A stretch of DNA of 64,000 nucleotides from Bacillota bacterium (lineage in GTDB: Bacteria > Bacillota > Bacilli > Paenibacillales > NBRC-103111). The position numbers were made by a program, and so were the translations under genes. The notes beneath the pieces were generated by a model. It was not told the origin of the DNA, ran no database searches, and was given only the letters and a program-made list of their open reading frames with translations. The DNA lies in assembly GCA_023393235.1 (NCBI GenBank), contig JAEWMH010000081.1, forward strand, positions 23,590-87,589. Reading direction: 5' to 3'. How positions within the stretch are numbered: position 1 is the stretch's first letter; each line of letters opens with the position of its first letter. Of this stretch, positions 33,282 through 41,784 are shown one piece after another.

Positions 33282-33325
33282 GTTATTGAAGGTCGGCGCG
33301 GGGGCTTCTGCTTTTCTTCGGCCAG

Positions 33326-33664
33326 CTCTAACGGAACTCAGCGGCTCTTAAAGCCTATAAACCCGCGCTGCGGATTTGTAACGGAACGGAGAGGACCTTA
33401 GAGTCTGTAACAGGGCCATATTCGCGGTAATTTTAGCGGTAAGAGCCTCTGAGTTCCGTTACAGCGGCAAAACCTTGGTTTTAGCTCGCTAAGCGCTTCT
33501 GAGTTCCGTTAGCGCGACAAAACCTCGAATTTAGCTGATTATGCGTAATCGCTTCTGAGTTCCGTTAGCGCGGCAGACCTCAGACAAAGTTTACTAAGCG
33601 CTTCTGAATTTCGTTACAGCAATCCCGCCCGCAGATGATACCATATAGCGCTTCTCACTTCCTT
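33326..33664. repeat. Intergenic repeat array, CTGAGTTCCGTTA motif
   Basis: At least six copies of a motif recur every 50-70 bases. Two lie in one orientation (TAACGGAACTCAG at 33326-33341, TGTAACGGAACGGA at 33377-33390). At least four are inverted (CTGAGTTCCGTTA near 33449, 33497 and 33555, and a variant near 33603), and a partial copy lies near 33648. Copies 33488-33516 and 33593-33620 carry the flank CTAAGCGCTT. The array occupies the gene-free stretch between the glnA terminator and the c-di-AMP riboswitch. Confidence 0.8.
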
Positions 33665-33744
33665 TTGAACGGGGAGAGGGTTACTTTATTATCTAACTGT
33701 AATATTTTGTGGGTTGATGGAGCTTTGGCGGGTATGGTAGCCTA

Positions 33745-33885
33745 AATAGAGCCGAATCCGGTATGGATCCTTCCATATAAACAACCGGTACGGGGGATGA
33801 TTTACAGGGGTGAATGCGCGCTGCTGTCAGGCGCCTAGGGAGCAACCTTCTTCCCGAACCCGTCAACTAACCTCGGAGGCAGAGA
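33745..33885 (+). ncRNA. c-di-AMP riboswitch (ydaO/yuaA class)
   Basis: The conserved blocks of this class appear in order: GCCGAATCCG at 33751-33760, GGTACGGGGGA at 33787-33797, GGGGTGAATGCG at 33807-33818, CTAGGGAGCAA and TTCTTCCCGAACCCG around 33835-33862, and AACTAACCTCGGAGGC ending near 33880. It sits directly before a wall-protein gene, a known target class. Such riboswitches turn expression off when c-di-AMP is high. Confidence 0.93.
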
Positions 33886-33931
33886 ATCATCCGGTTTTAT
33901 GCGGATGAAATACTCAGGAGGTCCATCATCC

Positions 33932-34768
33932 ATGCCAATCTTCAACCAAAAGAAATGGGTTGCAGGCGTATGTGCTGCAGCAATTTCTCTCTGTGCGTTT
34001 GCGGTTCCCGCGGCGCATGCTGAGGTCGCTCCTTTGGCGGAAGCGCTTTCTGTTAAGGTGCAGGTCAACACGGAATTGGTTCAGTTTCCCGACGCCCAGC
34101 CTTTTATTGATGACCAGGGACGTACCCAGGTGCCTGTCCGTTTTGTAAGCGAGGAATTGGGCTATCAGGTGGATTGGTCCCGCCTGTCCGACGGACAAAT
34201 CAATGTGCAGCTGAAGAATGACGCAGGCAAAACCCTGACTCTGGAAACAGGCAAAACCATGGCCATGGTGGATGGGAAGGCTGAAGCTATGGATACCGCA
34301 GCAGTGCTGCGCGACGGCAGGGTTTATGTCCCCTTGCGGTTTATTTCGGAAGCAAAAGGAATTCGGGTGCAGTGGGACTCCAGCAATTTTATCGCCATTC
34401 TTAATGAAGACGGCAACTATCACGCACCGGCCTGGTATGCGCCGCGGATGAAGCTGGTATCCACATTTACGGCCACGGCATACTCAGCCGATCCCAAGGA
34501 AAACGGCGGATACGGGGCAGTGGACTATTTCGGAAATCCGTTGAAAGTGGGAACTGTCGCGGTGGATCCATCCGTTATCCCGCTGGGTACCAAGCTGTAT
34601 GTGGAAGGGTATGACTTTAACGGTCTGCCGGTAGGCGGGATGTTTGCGGAAGCTACGGATACAGGCAATGCCCTTAAGGGGAACCGGATCGATCTTTTTG
34701 TGCCGGGAACCCGGGAAGAGCTGAAGAAGTTCGGATACCAGCAGGTGAAGGTGTATCTCCTTCCCTGA
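33932..34768 (+). CDS. Secreted 3D-domain wall enzyme with copper-amine-oxidase-like N-domain
   Basis: This 278-residue protein has a signal peptide (cleavage after AHA, about residue 31), a Cu_amine_oxidN1-type domain at about 50-165 (QVPVRFVSEELGYQVDW and VYVPLRFISEAKGI, the typical paired motifs), and a C-terminal 3D domain (STFTATAYSADP, VAVDPSVIPLGTKLYVEGYD, EATDTGNALKGNRIDLF). It probably acts on peptidoglycan. ATG 33932 follows AGGAGG by ten bases. The c-di-AMP riboswitch ties its expression to osmotic and wall homeostasis. Confidence 0.9.
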   Translation: MPIFNQKKWVAGVCAAAISLCAFAVPAAHAEVAPLAEALSVKVQVNTELVQFPDAQPFIDDQGRTQVPVRFVSEELGYQVDWSRLSDGQINVQLKNDAGKTLTLETGKTMAMVDGKAEAMDTAAVLRDGRVYVPLRFISEAKGIRVQWDSSNFIAILNEDGNYHAPAWYAPRMKLVSTFTATAYSADPKENGGYGAVDYFGNPLKVGTVAVDPSVIPLGTKLYVEGYDFNGLPVGGMFAEATDTGNALKGNRIDLFVPGTREELKKFGYQQVKVYLLP

Positions 34769-34785
34769 ATTGCATGCACCAGTGC

Positions 34786-34823
34786 AAGCCATTCGGAGCG
34801 ATTCTCCGGATGGCTTCTTTTTT
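34786..34823 (+). terminator. Terminator of the 3D-domain gene
   Basis: AAGCCATTCGGAG pairs with CTCCGGATGGCTT, followed by TTTTTT. Confidence 0.88.
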
Positions 34824-34981
34824 ATTCTGCGGAGCAAGAAAAGAATGGAAGATAACTTCACATGAATCTTTGGGTTTCCTTCTGTTTATTCTTGTGATAA
34901 ATTATTTTTATCATGTAAAAATATGGTTCATAACCGCTGTAAAGAATAAAAGAAAATTTGTGTGAATGCGGTTAAAGCTAC

Positions 34982-35010
34982 TTGATGAACCTATTGAATC
35001 TTGCTATCAT
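34982..35010 (+). promoter_or_regulatory. serC promoter
   Basis: TTGATG at 34982-34987 and TATCAT at 35005-35010 are spaced by 17 bases. The promoter lies inside a longer possible reading frame and so supports the serC start at 35044. Confidence 0.65.
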
Positions 35011-35043
35011 AGACACAAACGTGAAGGGTTGGTGTGGAATTTC

Positions 35044-36126
35044 ATGACTAGAGCCTATAATTTTAATGCAGGGCCTGCGGCGCTCCCGCTGGAAGTATTG
35101 CAGAAGGCGCAGGAAGAGATTGTTGATTTTAAAGGGATCGGCATGTCCATCATGGAGGTATCCCACCGCAGCAAGGAGTATGAAGCGGTTAACGACGAGA
35201 CTCAACAGCTGCTTCTCGAGCTTCTGGAGCTCCCTGCCGGCTACAAGGTACTGTTCCTGCAAGGCGGTGCCAGCACGCAGTTCGCCATGCTTCCTATGAA
35301 CCTGCTCACCGCAGGCAAGGTAGGCAGCTATGTCATGACCGGCTCTTGGGCGGAGAAGGCCATCCAGGAAGCCAAACTCATCGGAGAAACCCATATCGCC
35401 GCCAGCTCCAAGGAAGGCGTTCTACATATTCCCGCTTTGAACGAAATTGAAATTCCGGAGAACGCGGCATATTTGCACGTGACCTCCAATGAAACCATCG
35501 CAGGTACTCAATACCAGGAGTTCCCGGATACCGGCAGCATTCCGCTGGTTTCAGATATGTCCAGCGACATCCTGTCCCGGCGAATTGATGCCTCCAAGTT
35601 CTCCCTAATCTATGCCGGCGCTCAAAAGAACCTCGGTCCATCCGGTGTGACCATCGTTGTTGCTAAGGAAGACCTGTTCAACAACGCACCCAAGACCATT
35701 CCCACCATGCTCCGCTACAGCACTTATCTGAAGAACAACTCCCTGTACAACACACCGCCGGTTTATTCCATTTATATGGTTAACCTGGTGCTGAAGTGGG
35801 TCAAGGAGCAAGGCGGCGTAGCAGCTGTTGAGAAGATCAACCGCGAGAAGACCGACCTGATCTACAATGCGCTGGATAACAGCGGCGGCTTCTATGAAGG
35901 TTTGGCACAGAAGGATAGTCGTTCCATCATGAACGTAACCTTCAAGCTGCAATCCGAAGAGCTGGAGAAGGAATTCCTTGCATTGGCCAAGAAGAACGGT
36001 TTCGTAGGCCTGGGCGGCCACCGCAGCGTCGGCCATCTCCGCGCTTCCACTTATAATGCCGTACCTTACGCAAGCTGCAAGGCTCTGGTGGATCTGCTGG
36101 ACGAATTCAAGCGCACCCACGGCTGA
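35044..36126 (+). CDS. serC: Phosphoserine aminotransferase
   Basis: This 360-residue PLP enzyme converts 3-phosphohydroxypyruvate and glutamate to phosphoserine. It opens MTRAYNFNAGPAALPLEVL, and shows HRSKEY, LQGGASTQFAM, the PLP lysine in YAGAQKNLGPSG, and GLGGHRSVGHLRASTYNA. ATG 35044 is used because the promoter lies just upstream and a longer N-terminus would not match the family. The ribosome binding site is weak (AAGGG at some distance). It is monocistronic. Confidence 0.95.
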   Translation: MTRAYNFNAGPAALPLEVLQKAQEEIVDFKGIGMSIMEVSHRSKEYEAVNDETQQLLLELLELPAGYKVLFLQGGASTQFAMLPMNLLTAGKVGSYVMTGSWAEKAIQEAKLIGETHIAASSKEGVLHIPALNEIEIPENAAYLHVTSNETIAGTQYQEFPDTGSIPLVSDMSSDILSRRIDASKFSLIYAGAQKNLGPSGVTIVVAKEDLFNNAPKTIPTMLRYSTYLKNNSLYNTPPVYSIYMVNLVLKWVKEQGGVAAVEKINREKTDLIYNALDNSGGFYEGLAQKDSRSIMNVTFKLQSEELEKEFLALAKKNGFVGLGGHRSVGHLRASTYNAVPYASCKALVDLLDEFKRTHG

Positions 36127-36152
36127 TTTGTAGAATACATGGCAATTTTTCT

Positions 36153-36184
36153 AACCCGACAGGACGATTCCTGTCGGGTTTTTG
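36153..36184 (+). terminator. Terminator of serC
   Basis: AACCCGACAGG pairs with CCTGTCGGGTT around GACGATT-type loop bases, followed by TTTT. Confidence 0.9.
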
Positions 36185-36282
36185 CATGTTATGATATCTA
36201 TCACTGAATAAATTATCAAACATAGGTAAAATGATGTCAAAAAACCTGACAAGGGTGCTGAAGGCAGAGGGCTGATGCGCAA

Positions 36283-37962
36283 ATGAGGCTTACAATTGGA
36301 CGAAAGTTAATCGGCGGTTTTTTGGCAGTAGCATGTTTTATGGTCATTGTCATCGGATTATTCTACCGTTCCTTGGGTGACGTCGAATCGCGGTTTCATG
36401 CTTTGGTGGATGAACGGGTGAAGGTGCTGACCCACGCCCAGTTGATTCAATCTGCAGGTCTTCAGCAAAATGACTATATCCGGGAATATTATCTGACACA
36501 GACGCCTGCATCCATCGAACGAATGGCTGAGGCCAACACGAGGGTCATTAGTTTGGTGGAGGAAACACTTCCCTTTGTCACCTCGGAGGAGGATGCCGAA
36601 CGCTTCGAACGGCTGAAGGGGCTGGCACTGGATTACAAGGAACGTGTGGACGCAGCCTTGGCGATGCCCATGGATAAGGGGCTGCGGGAGGCGGAATTCA
36701 GCGTATTCCCGGTAGCTACACAATTGGCCGTCCTGGCGGAGAATCTGGCCAATGACCAACTGGCTCTCATGACGCAGGAACAGCAGGCCGTGAAGGACTC
36801 CGTGCAGTGGGACAAGCGGCTTGCGTTGGGGGCCGGGATCGGCGCAACGGTGCTGTCTCTGGCCATCGGCTTCCTGATCGCCTTCGCCATCTCCCGGCCC
36901 ATCCGCAGCATTACAGCCGCAGCGAGAGAGATTGCTGCAGGCAATCTCCAGCCTAAGCAGCTGGATGTGCGGACCAAGGATGAAATCCAGGAGCTGTCTG
37001 ACGCATTCCTGGATATGATGGGACAGCTCCGCGGCATTATCGGCAAGGTGGATGAGGGGGCGGCGCAATTGGTGGCCAGCGCCAAGATGATGAGCGCCAA
37101 TGCGGAGATGACATCGGCGGCTACCCAGCATATAACGGATGCAGCCCAAGAGGTGGCGGCCGGCTCGGAGCAGCAGGTCCGCGGCGCAGAGGACAGTGCC
37201 AGAGCCATGGAGGAAATGAGCCAAGGGATCACCCGGATCGCCGAGTCGTCTGCAGCGGTACATGAAGTGACCATCCATGCCAGACAGAAGGCGGATGAAG
37301 GCAATGTGGCGGCTCAGCATGCCGTCAGACAGATGAATACCGTTTACCAGTCGGCAAGCCTGGCTGCAGAGCGTGTGAAGCGGCTGGGAGAGCGCTCCGG
37401 GGAGATCGGCGAGATCATCGGGGTAATGTCGGGAATCGCTTCCCAGACCAGCCTGCTTGCCCTGAACGCCTCCATTGAAGCAGCAAGAGCCGGGGAGCAG
37501 GGCAGAGGTTTTGTGGTGGTAGCCTCCGAGGTCAAGAAGCTGGCCATCCAATCCGAGGAGGCGGCCAGACAGATCACAGAGCTGATTCGCCAGGTCCAGC
37601 AGGAAACGGCGGCGGCTGTAAAGGGAATGCAGGAGGGCATGGTGCAAAGCCGGGAGGGACTGGCCGTGGTGGAATCGGCGGGGGAAGCCTTCGGCAGCAT
37701 CCGCTCTGCCATCATTGGGGTCGTTACCCAAATCGAAGAGGTCTCTGCAACGGCCCAAGAGATGTCCGCCGGAACGCAGGAGGTAGCGGCCTCCGTAGAA
37801 GAAACCTCCCGCATTGCCCGCCAATCCAGCAGGCAAATCCAGGAGGTGGCAGCCACCACGGAGGAGCAGTTGGCCTCCATGCAGGAAATTACGGCCTCCG
37901 CCGGCTCCTTGAACAGCATGGCGGAGGAGCTGCAGCAGGCGGTGTCCCGGTTTAAGCTGTAA
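36283..37962 (+). CDS. Methyl-accepting chemotaxis protein
   Basis: This 559-residue receptor has a transmembrane helix at about 11-30, a four-helix-bundle sensor at 31-182 (ALVDERVKVLTHAQL, QNDYIREYYLTQTP), a second helix at about 184-204, a HAMP domain and a cytoplasmic signalling coiled coil whose tip reads GEIIGVMSGIASQTSLLALN followed by ASIEAARAGEQGRGF. Methylation-type Gln/Glu pairs flank the tip. The ligand is unknown. ATG 36283 has only a weak site before it. An element copy starts eight bases after the stop. Confidence 0.92.
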   Translation: MRLTIGRKLIGGFLAVACFMVIVIGLFYRSLGDVESRFHALVDERVKVLTHAQLIQSAGLQQNDYIREYYLTQTPASIERMAEANTRVISLVEETLPFVTSEEDAERFERLKGLALDYKERVDAALAMPMDKGLREAEFSVFPVATQLAVLAENLANDQLALMTQEQQAVKDSVQWDKRLALGAGIGATVLSLAIGFLIAFAISRPIRSITAAAREIAAGNLQPKQLDVRTKDEIQELSDAFLDMMGQLRGIIGKVDEGAAQLVASAKMMSANAEMTSAATQHITDAAQEVAAGSEQQVRGAEDSARAMEEMSQGITRIAESSAAVHEVTIHARQKADEGNVAAQHAVRQMNTVYQSASLAAERVKRLGERSGEIGEIIGVMSGIASQTSLLALNASIEAARAGEQGRGFVVVASEVKKLAIQSEEAARQITELIRQVQQETAAAVKGMQEGMVQSREGLAVVESAGEAFGSIRSAIIGVVTQIEEVSATAQEMSAGTQEVAASVEETSRIARQSSRQIQEVAATTEEQLASMQEITASAGSLNSMAEELQQAVSRFKL

Positions 37963-37969
37963 CCGTGAT

Positions 37970-38027
37970 CTCCCAAGAGTGACGAGATGCTCTGTAGCGA
38001 ATTCCGGTTACTTCTGGGGGAGTCCCC
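37970..38027 (+). repeat. 60-bp palindromic intergenic element, copy D
   Basis: It reads CTCCCAAGAGTGA at the left and CTTCTGGGGGAGTCCCC at the right, with centre GATGCTCTGTAGC and TTCCGGTTAC, starting eight bases after the chemotaxis gene stop. Confidence 0.8.
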
Positions 38028-38046
38028 ATTATGAAAGCTTAGACAA

Positions 38047-38085
38047 CAAGCAGGCTGTGCCGTAAATAGACGGACAGCCTGCTTG
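38047..38085. terminator. Bidirectional hairpin between convergent genes
   Basis: CAAGCAGGCTGT pairs with ACAGCCTGCTTG, with CCGT/ACGG stacked inside. T-runs are modest on both sides. Confidence 0.6.
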
Positions 38086-38110
38086 GCCGTGTTTGCGCAG
38101 CGGCGCAGCT

Positions 38111-38833
38111 TTAAGAGGATGAAGCCTCCCGGACCGGCTCGCGCAGCTTATAGCCCACATTGCGCACCGTCACAATATATTGGGGATTCTTTACGTCCGA
38201 CTCGATCTTATCCCGGAGATGGCTTATATGGACGTCCACAATCCGGGTATCCCCCACAAAGTGATAGTCCCACACCCCCAGCAACAGCTGCTGCCGCGAC
38301 AGTACCATTCCCCGGTGTTTGCACAGGAACACAAGAAGCTCAAATTCCTTCGGCGTCAGATCCAGCAGTTCCTCATTCAGCATTGCCTCCCGCTGCTCAG
38401 GAGACACCAGAAGCCCGCCCACCTGATAGGTGGGAGCCGGCTCCTGCTTCTCTTCCAGACCATGCATTCGCGCCCGCCGTAGCAAGGCGTGAATCCGGGA
38501 GACCAGCTCCATAGGGCTGAAGGGTTTGGTCATATAATCGTCAGCGCCGTTATCCAGCCCGGCGATTCGGTCATTGAGCTCCTGCATGGCCGACAGCATA
38601 ATAATGGGAGTGCGGATGCGGGAGTTCCGCAGCTTGCGGCATACCTGGATGCCGTCCAGCTTGGGCAGCATCAGATCCAATACCACCAGATCCGGCTTAA
38701 AGGAATGGACAGCCTCAAACACAGCTTCCCCATCCATCACACATTTCACATCATATCCCGCCTGCTTCAAATTGAAGTCGATGAGGGTGGAAATGGAAGG
38801 CTCGTCATCGACAACCAAGATTTTTGTCTTCAT
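38111..38833 (-). CDS. OmpR/PhoP-family response regulator without adjacent kinase
   Basis: This 240-residue protein has a receiver domain with phospho-acceptor Asp53 (LVVLDLMLPKLDG) and Lys103 (DDYMTKPF), and a winged-helix DNA-binding domain (LTPKEFELLVFLCKHRGMVL, DYHFVGDTRIVDVHI, VRNVGYKL). AAAGGAG precedes ATG 38833. No histidine kinase gene lies on either side, so its phosphate donor must be encoded elsewhere. It diverges from trmL. Confidence 0.9.
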   Translation of the reverse strand: MKTKILVVDDEPSISTLIDFNLKQAGYDVKCVMDGEAVFEAVHSFKPDLVVLDLMLPKLDGIQVCRKLRNSRIRTPIIMLSAMQELNDRIAGLDNGADDYMTKPFSPMELVSRIHALLRRARMHGLEEKQEPAPTYQVGGLLVSPEQREAMLNEELLDLTPKEFELLVFLCKHRGMVLSRQQLLLGVWDYHFVGDTRIVDVHISHLRDKIESDVKNPQYIVTVRNVGYKLREPVREASSS

Positions 38834-38999
38834 GGCGACTCTCCTTTAGGTTTTCGGACAGTAAAATGTCTATTGTTTCACCCAGTATGACAGCTTCCTG
38901 CTAAGGGGGTGTTAAGGGATCGTAAAGCCGGTGTAAATTATCTTGAAAAATGTTGTATAATAGATAGCCGGAGCGTTTATTTCTTGTGAGGTGACGATT

Positions 39000-39464
39000 G
39001 TGGCTTTTCATATTGTGCTGGTGGAGCCGGAAATCCCGGCGAATACCGGTAATATTGCGCGGACCTGCGCCGCTACCGGAACGCATCTCCATCTGGTGCG
39101 CCCGCTGGGCTTTAATACCGATGACAAAACCCTGAAGCGTGCCGGTCTGGACTATTGGCATGCGGTTCAGGTTCATTATCATGACAGCTTCCAGGAGGTG
39201 AAGGACCTGTATCCGGAGGGCCGGTTCTTCTGCGCCACCACCAAAACGGACAAGCTGTATACGGATATGGCTTACCGGGACGGGGACTTCCTGGTGTTCG
39301 GCAAGGAAACCAAGGGTCTTGGACCGGATATTATCCAAGCCCATGCGGATACGGCGATCCGGATGCCGATGACGGATGCGGTCCGTTCCCTGAACCTGTC
39401 CAATTCCGCGGCGATTATTTTGTACGAAGCGTTAAGGCAAAATGGGTTTTTGGAACTGAAATAA
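39000..39464 (+). CDS. trmL: tRNA (cytidine/uridine-34 2'-O)-methyltransferase
   Basis: This 154-residue SPOUT-class enzyme methylates the wobble-position ribose of certain leucine tRNAs. It has the SPOUT hallmarks EIPANTGNIARTCAATG near the start, FGKETKGLG, and the knot segment MPMTDAVRSLNLSNSAAII. The start is probably GTG 39000, after TGAGGTGA; an earlier GTG at 38991 overlaps that site. A TATAAT stands near 38956. Confidence 0.92.
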   Translation: MAFHIVLVEPEIPANTGNIARTCAATGTHLHLVRPLGFNTDDKTLKRAGLDYWHAVQVHYHDSFQEVKDLYPEGRFFCATTKTDKLYTDMAYRDGDFLVFGKETKGLGPDIIQAHADTAIRMPMTDAVRSLNLSNSAAIILYEALRQNGFLELK

Positions 39465-39595
39465 ACCAGCAAACCTTCTATTTACATAATTTTTTAACAT
39501 TTTTAAGTCAATATTTATGTTTCTAGCAGGGTTTTTTGTATTAATATTGAATTGTTATAGAGCAAGAATAATTATCTTCTAGAGGAGGGTACGTC

Positions 39596-39850
39596 ATGAA
39601 ACCAGCAGGTGTCGTGCGCAAGGTAGATCAACTGGGCCGCATCGTGTTACCGAAATCGCTGCGCAAGCGGTATCAGATGAACGAGGGAGATCCCGTTGAG
39701 ATTTTGGTTCAAGGCGACCATATTATCTTGGAACGTTACCGTCCGAGATGTGTGTTTTGCGGGTCTATGGAAGAAGTAACAGACTTCAAGGAAAAACAGA
39801 TTTGTTCCGGTTGCTTGCGCGAAATGAACATGCTGTTGAAACAGGCCTGA
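39596..39850 (+). CDS. AbrB/SpoVT-type transition regulator with zinc-finger-like tail
   Basis: This 84-residue protein has an N-terminal swapped-hairpin DNA-binding domain of the AbrB kind (GVVRKVDQLGRIVLPKSLRK, VEILVQGDHIILERY). The C-terminal part differs from AbrB of Bacillus in carrying two CxxC pairs (CVFCGSM and CSGCLREM), which could bind zinc or assist oligomerisation. AGAGGAGGG precedes ATG 39596. The long AT-rich upstream region (39480-39590) fits a regulated promoter. Confidence 0.88.
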   Translation: MKPAGVVRKVDQLGRIVLPKSLRKRYQMNEGDPVEILVQGDHIILERYRPRCVFCGSMEEVTDFKEKQICSGCLREMNMLLKQA

Positions 39851-39874
39851 TTTGTTTCAAAAGTTCCACATAAA

Positions 39875-39920
39875 AAGCATCACGTTTCCGGCCCTGAGGC
39901 CGGCGTGATGCTTCTTTTTT
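39875..39920. terminator. Bidirectional terminator between convergent genes
   Basis: AAGCATCACG-CCGGCC pairs with GGCCGG-CGTGATGCTT around CTGA, with A-run before and T-run after. Confidence 0.9.
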
Positions 39921-39924
39921 TACC

Positions 39925-41004
39925 TTATTTGAAGAAAACAAAATGAGTGGGCATGGAACGCATCCGTCCATTGTCGGAGGGGCGGTTGATCAGCTCGTTG
40001 CCCCAGACCAGGGTGGAGGAGCCGCCGCCGTCCAGATTGTACGCGTCCTGGATGCCCATCTGCTGGAGCTTGTCCTGCAGCTCGGGTAAGGACGCCCCTG
40101 CGCTGCCCCGGTCATCGCCGCCGTCGGTTACGATAAACAGGAGCTGGTCATTCTTGAAGTTGCCCACCACCGTCCGGGCTGCCCGGTATGGGCTGGTCAT
40201 CCATTTGACGGGAATGGTTTGTTTCTTGCCGCCTTTGAGCAGGATCGGAGTGAAGGAGGCGCCGAATTGGGGCTTCAGCTTATCCAGCTCCTCCTGCTTG
40301 TTGAACATGCCGCCGACAAGCTGGCGCTGGTCGTTCAGACCGACGAAGCTCAGCCCGTCCGAAGGGAAAAAGCCGTACACATATTTGCCGTTCTGGATGG
40401 TATTGCCGGTAGGGTACCGTTTGCCTGTGCCGCTTTCGTCGGCGAAACCTCCCGCATTTACACCGGCGATTCCGCCAAGACGGTTCACCGCGGCTAAGGT
40501 GGTTTCACTTTTGCCGATTTTGTCCCCGGCCAAGGCCATCTTCATGGCTTTATCCGATTTCAGTTCGGCCTTCAGCGCGTACCCCTTATAGGATGAGGCG
40601 GAGAAGGTATACAGCTTCAGTTCGATATTGCCGGAGGAGGCCGAACGGACCGGCGCCCCCAGCACATTGGAGATCCGCCGCTCAAAAATCTGCGCCGGTT
40701 TGTTCTTCTGCTCGGAGGCGGTTTTCAGCATCACCGAAACCTGGGCGGAGCTTTCATTATACAAGTCGTAGTGCTTCATTATGGTGGACTGGATGGCGGA
40801 GCTGTCCTGGGTGGCCTTCTCCAGCTTGCCGTCCAGCCCCGCCGCGTCCTCGGACAGATTCACCTGGGGCAGCTCTGCCGGGGCCATAGCGGCAATAGGA
40901 GGCATCAGCTTGGCGCTGTCCGTAGCCAGCATCCAAATTGCCATCCCCAAAAAAGGAGCGGTAGCCAAAAGAAAGAGCCGGTTGACGGCTTGCTTATGGT
41001 TCAT
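39925..41004 (-). CDS. Phosphodiester-glycosidase-like (NAGPA/DUF2233) membrane protein
   Basis: This 359-residue protein has an N-terminal membrane anchor (residues about 9-28), a Gln/Lys-rich extracellular linker and a NAGPA-type domain from about residue 130: VNAGGFADESG, the substrate-site YRAARTVVG, FIVTDGGDDRGSAG and the closing YNLDGGGSSTLVWG with PTHFVFF. Members of this fold cleave sugar-phosphodiester links; bacterial relatives are tied to exopolysaccharide or wall polymers. Its ATG overlaps the stop of the upstream coiled-coil gene (ATGA), so the two are translationally coupled. Confidence 0.86.
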   Translation of the reverse strand: MNHKQAVNRLFLLATAPFLGMAIWMLATDSAKLMPPIAAMAPAELPQVNLSEDAAGLDGKLEKATQDSSAIQSTIMKHYDLYNESSAQVSVMLKTASEQKNKPAQIFERRISNVLGAPVRSASSGNIELKLYTFSASSYKGYALKAELKSDKAMKMALAGDKIGKSETTLAAVNRLGGIAGVNAGGFADESGTGKRYPTGNTIQNGKYVYGFFPSDGLSFVGLNDQRQLVGGMFNKQEELDKLKPQFGASFTPILLKGGKKQTIPVKWMTSPYRAARTVVGNFKNDQLLFIVTDGGDDRGSAGASLPELQDKLQQMGIQDAYNLDGGGSSTLVWGNELINRPSDNGRMRSMPTHFVFFK

Positions 41005-41432
41005 TTCAACACATCCAGATTATGCTGGAGCTCCTCCAGCTGCTTCTTGACCTCGGCCAGTTGGGTATACAGCTGGTTGCTGTTGTCGGTTTTGCTGTTG
41101 GCGCTGTCCTTGGTGAAGGCCAAAAGCTCGTTCAAGGCATCCACCTTGGTCTGGAGCTTGGCGATTTCAGTCTGGAAAGCGATCTTCAGGTCGCCGATCT
41201 GAGTCTGGTAATCCTGCTGGATGGCTTCCAGCTGGGTCTTGTTCTGCTCGGCAATCTGTGTGGCGATTTGGCTCCGGAGATGATCGCTGTAGGCTTTGGT
41301 CCCCCATACCCCCAAGGCGATCAAAAAAACCCAGGCCATCAGAAGAATGGCATAAGTGTGCTTCCTTTTGGAAGTAGTGGATTTGACGCCGCGCATATAC
41401 GTATCCTGTCTGGCGTCCAAAGGCAAGCTCAT
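41001..41432 (-). CDS. Single-pass membrane protein with coiled-coil ectodomain
   Basis: This 143-residue protein has a basic cytoplasmic N-terminus, one transmembrane helix (ILLMAWVFLIALGVWG, about residues 29-44) and an entire C-terminal half rich in Gln, Leu, Lys and Glu that predicts a coiled coil (KLQTKVDALNELLAF, LAEVKKQLEELQHNLDVL). ATG 41432 is best placed behind GAGGTG. It is coupled by a four-base overlap to the glycosidase-like gene and may act as its membrane scaffold. No family recognised. Confidence 0.68.
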   Translation of the reverse strand: MSLPLDARQDTYMRGVKSTTSKRKHTYAILLMAWVFLIALGVWGTKAYSDHLRSQIATQIAEQNKTQLEAIQQDYQTQIGDLKIAFQTEIAKLQTKVDALNELLAFTKDSANSKTDNSNQLYTQLAEVKKQLEELQHNLDVLK

Positions 41433-41500
41433 GAACATGTCACCTCAAGAAAAAATTTGAATGGGCCGCTGACGGGAATCTGTCGGGAGGAGTGATTAAG

Positions 41501-41584
41501 GTGAAACCATATTTATTGGGCAATATTCACTACCGGGATAGGCTTGGCTTGGAAGCTCAAACACGTTTTGTCGGCCTTGATTGA
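41501..41584 (+). CDS. Possible 27-residue peptide
   Basis: A GTG-initiated frame (VKPYLLGNIHYRD...) stands eight bases behind GGGAGGAG, a strong ribosome binding site, in an otherwise gene-free stretch. It has no recognisable relative and may be spurious. Confidence 0.25.
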   Translation: MKPYLLGNIHYRDRLGLEAQTRFVGLD

Positions 41585-41740
41585 ATTAGAATGATAAGGG
41601 TTCAAAGCCGCCAAAAAACTCGCCCTCAAAGCGTATGCTTCCGAAGCCAGTTTTCCTTGCGGAAAACTTTCACAACCTATCCCTCCCGTTTCATATTGCT
41701 GATATGGATTCACCGTTCTCTTTTCGACAGGCCGAATTCC

Positions 41741-41784
41741 CAAGGCGGTGAAATATGCCCTCAAGCGGGTTTGCGTATACGCCC
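41741..41784 (+). repeat. Partial right end of the long-hairpin element
   Basis: CAAGGCGGTGAAATATGCCC and the following GTTTGCGTATACGCCC duplicate the right end of the adjacent complete element, suggesting a nested or decayed second copy. Confidence 0.65.

Noticed and set aside
33326..33664. CRISPR array
   Set aside because: Copies vary in sequence, occur in both orientations and have irregular spacing, and no cas genes are present.
34966..35043. N-terminal extension of serC
   Set aside because: A promoter (34982-35010) lies inside it and family proteins begin at the position of ATG 35044.
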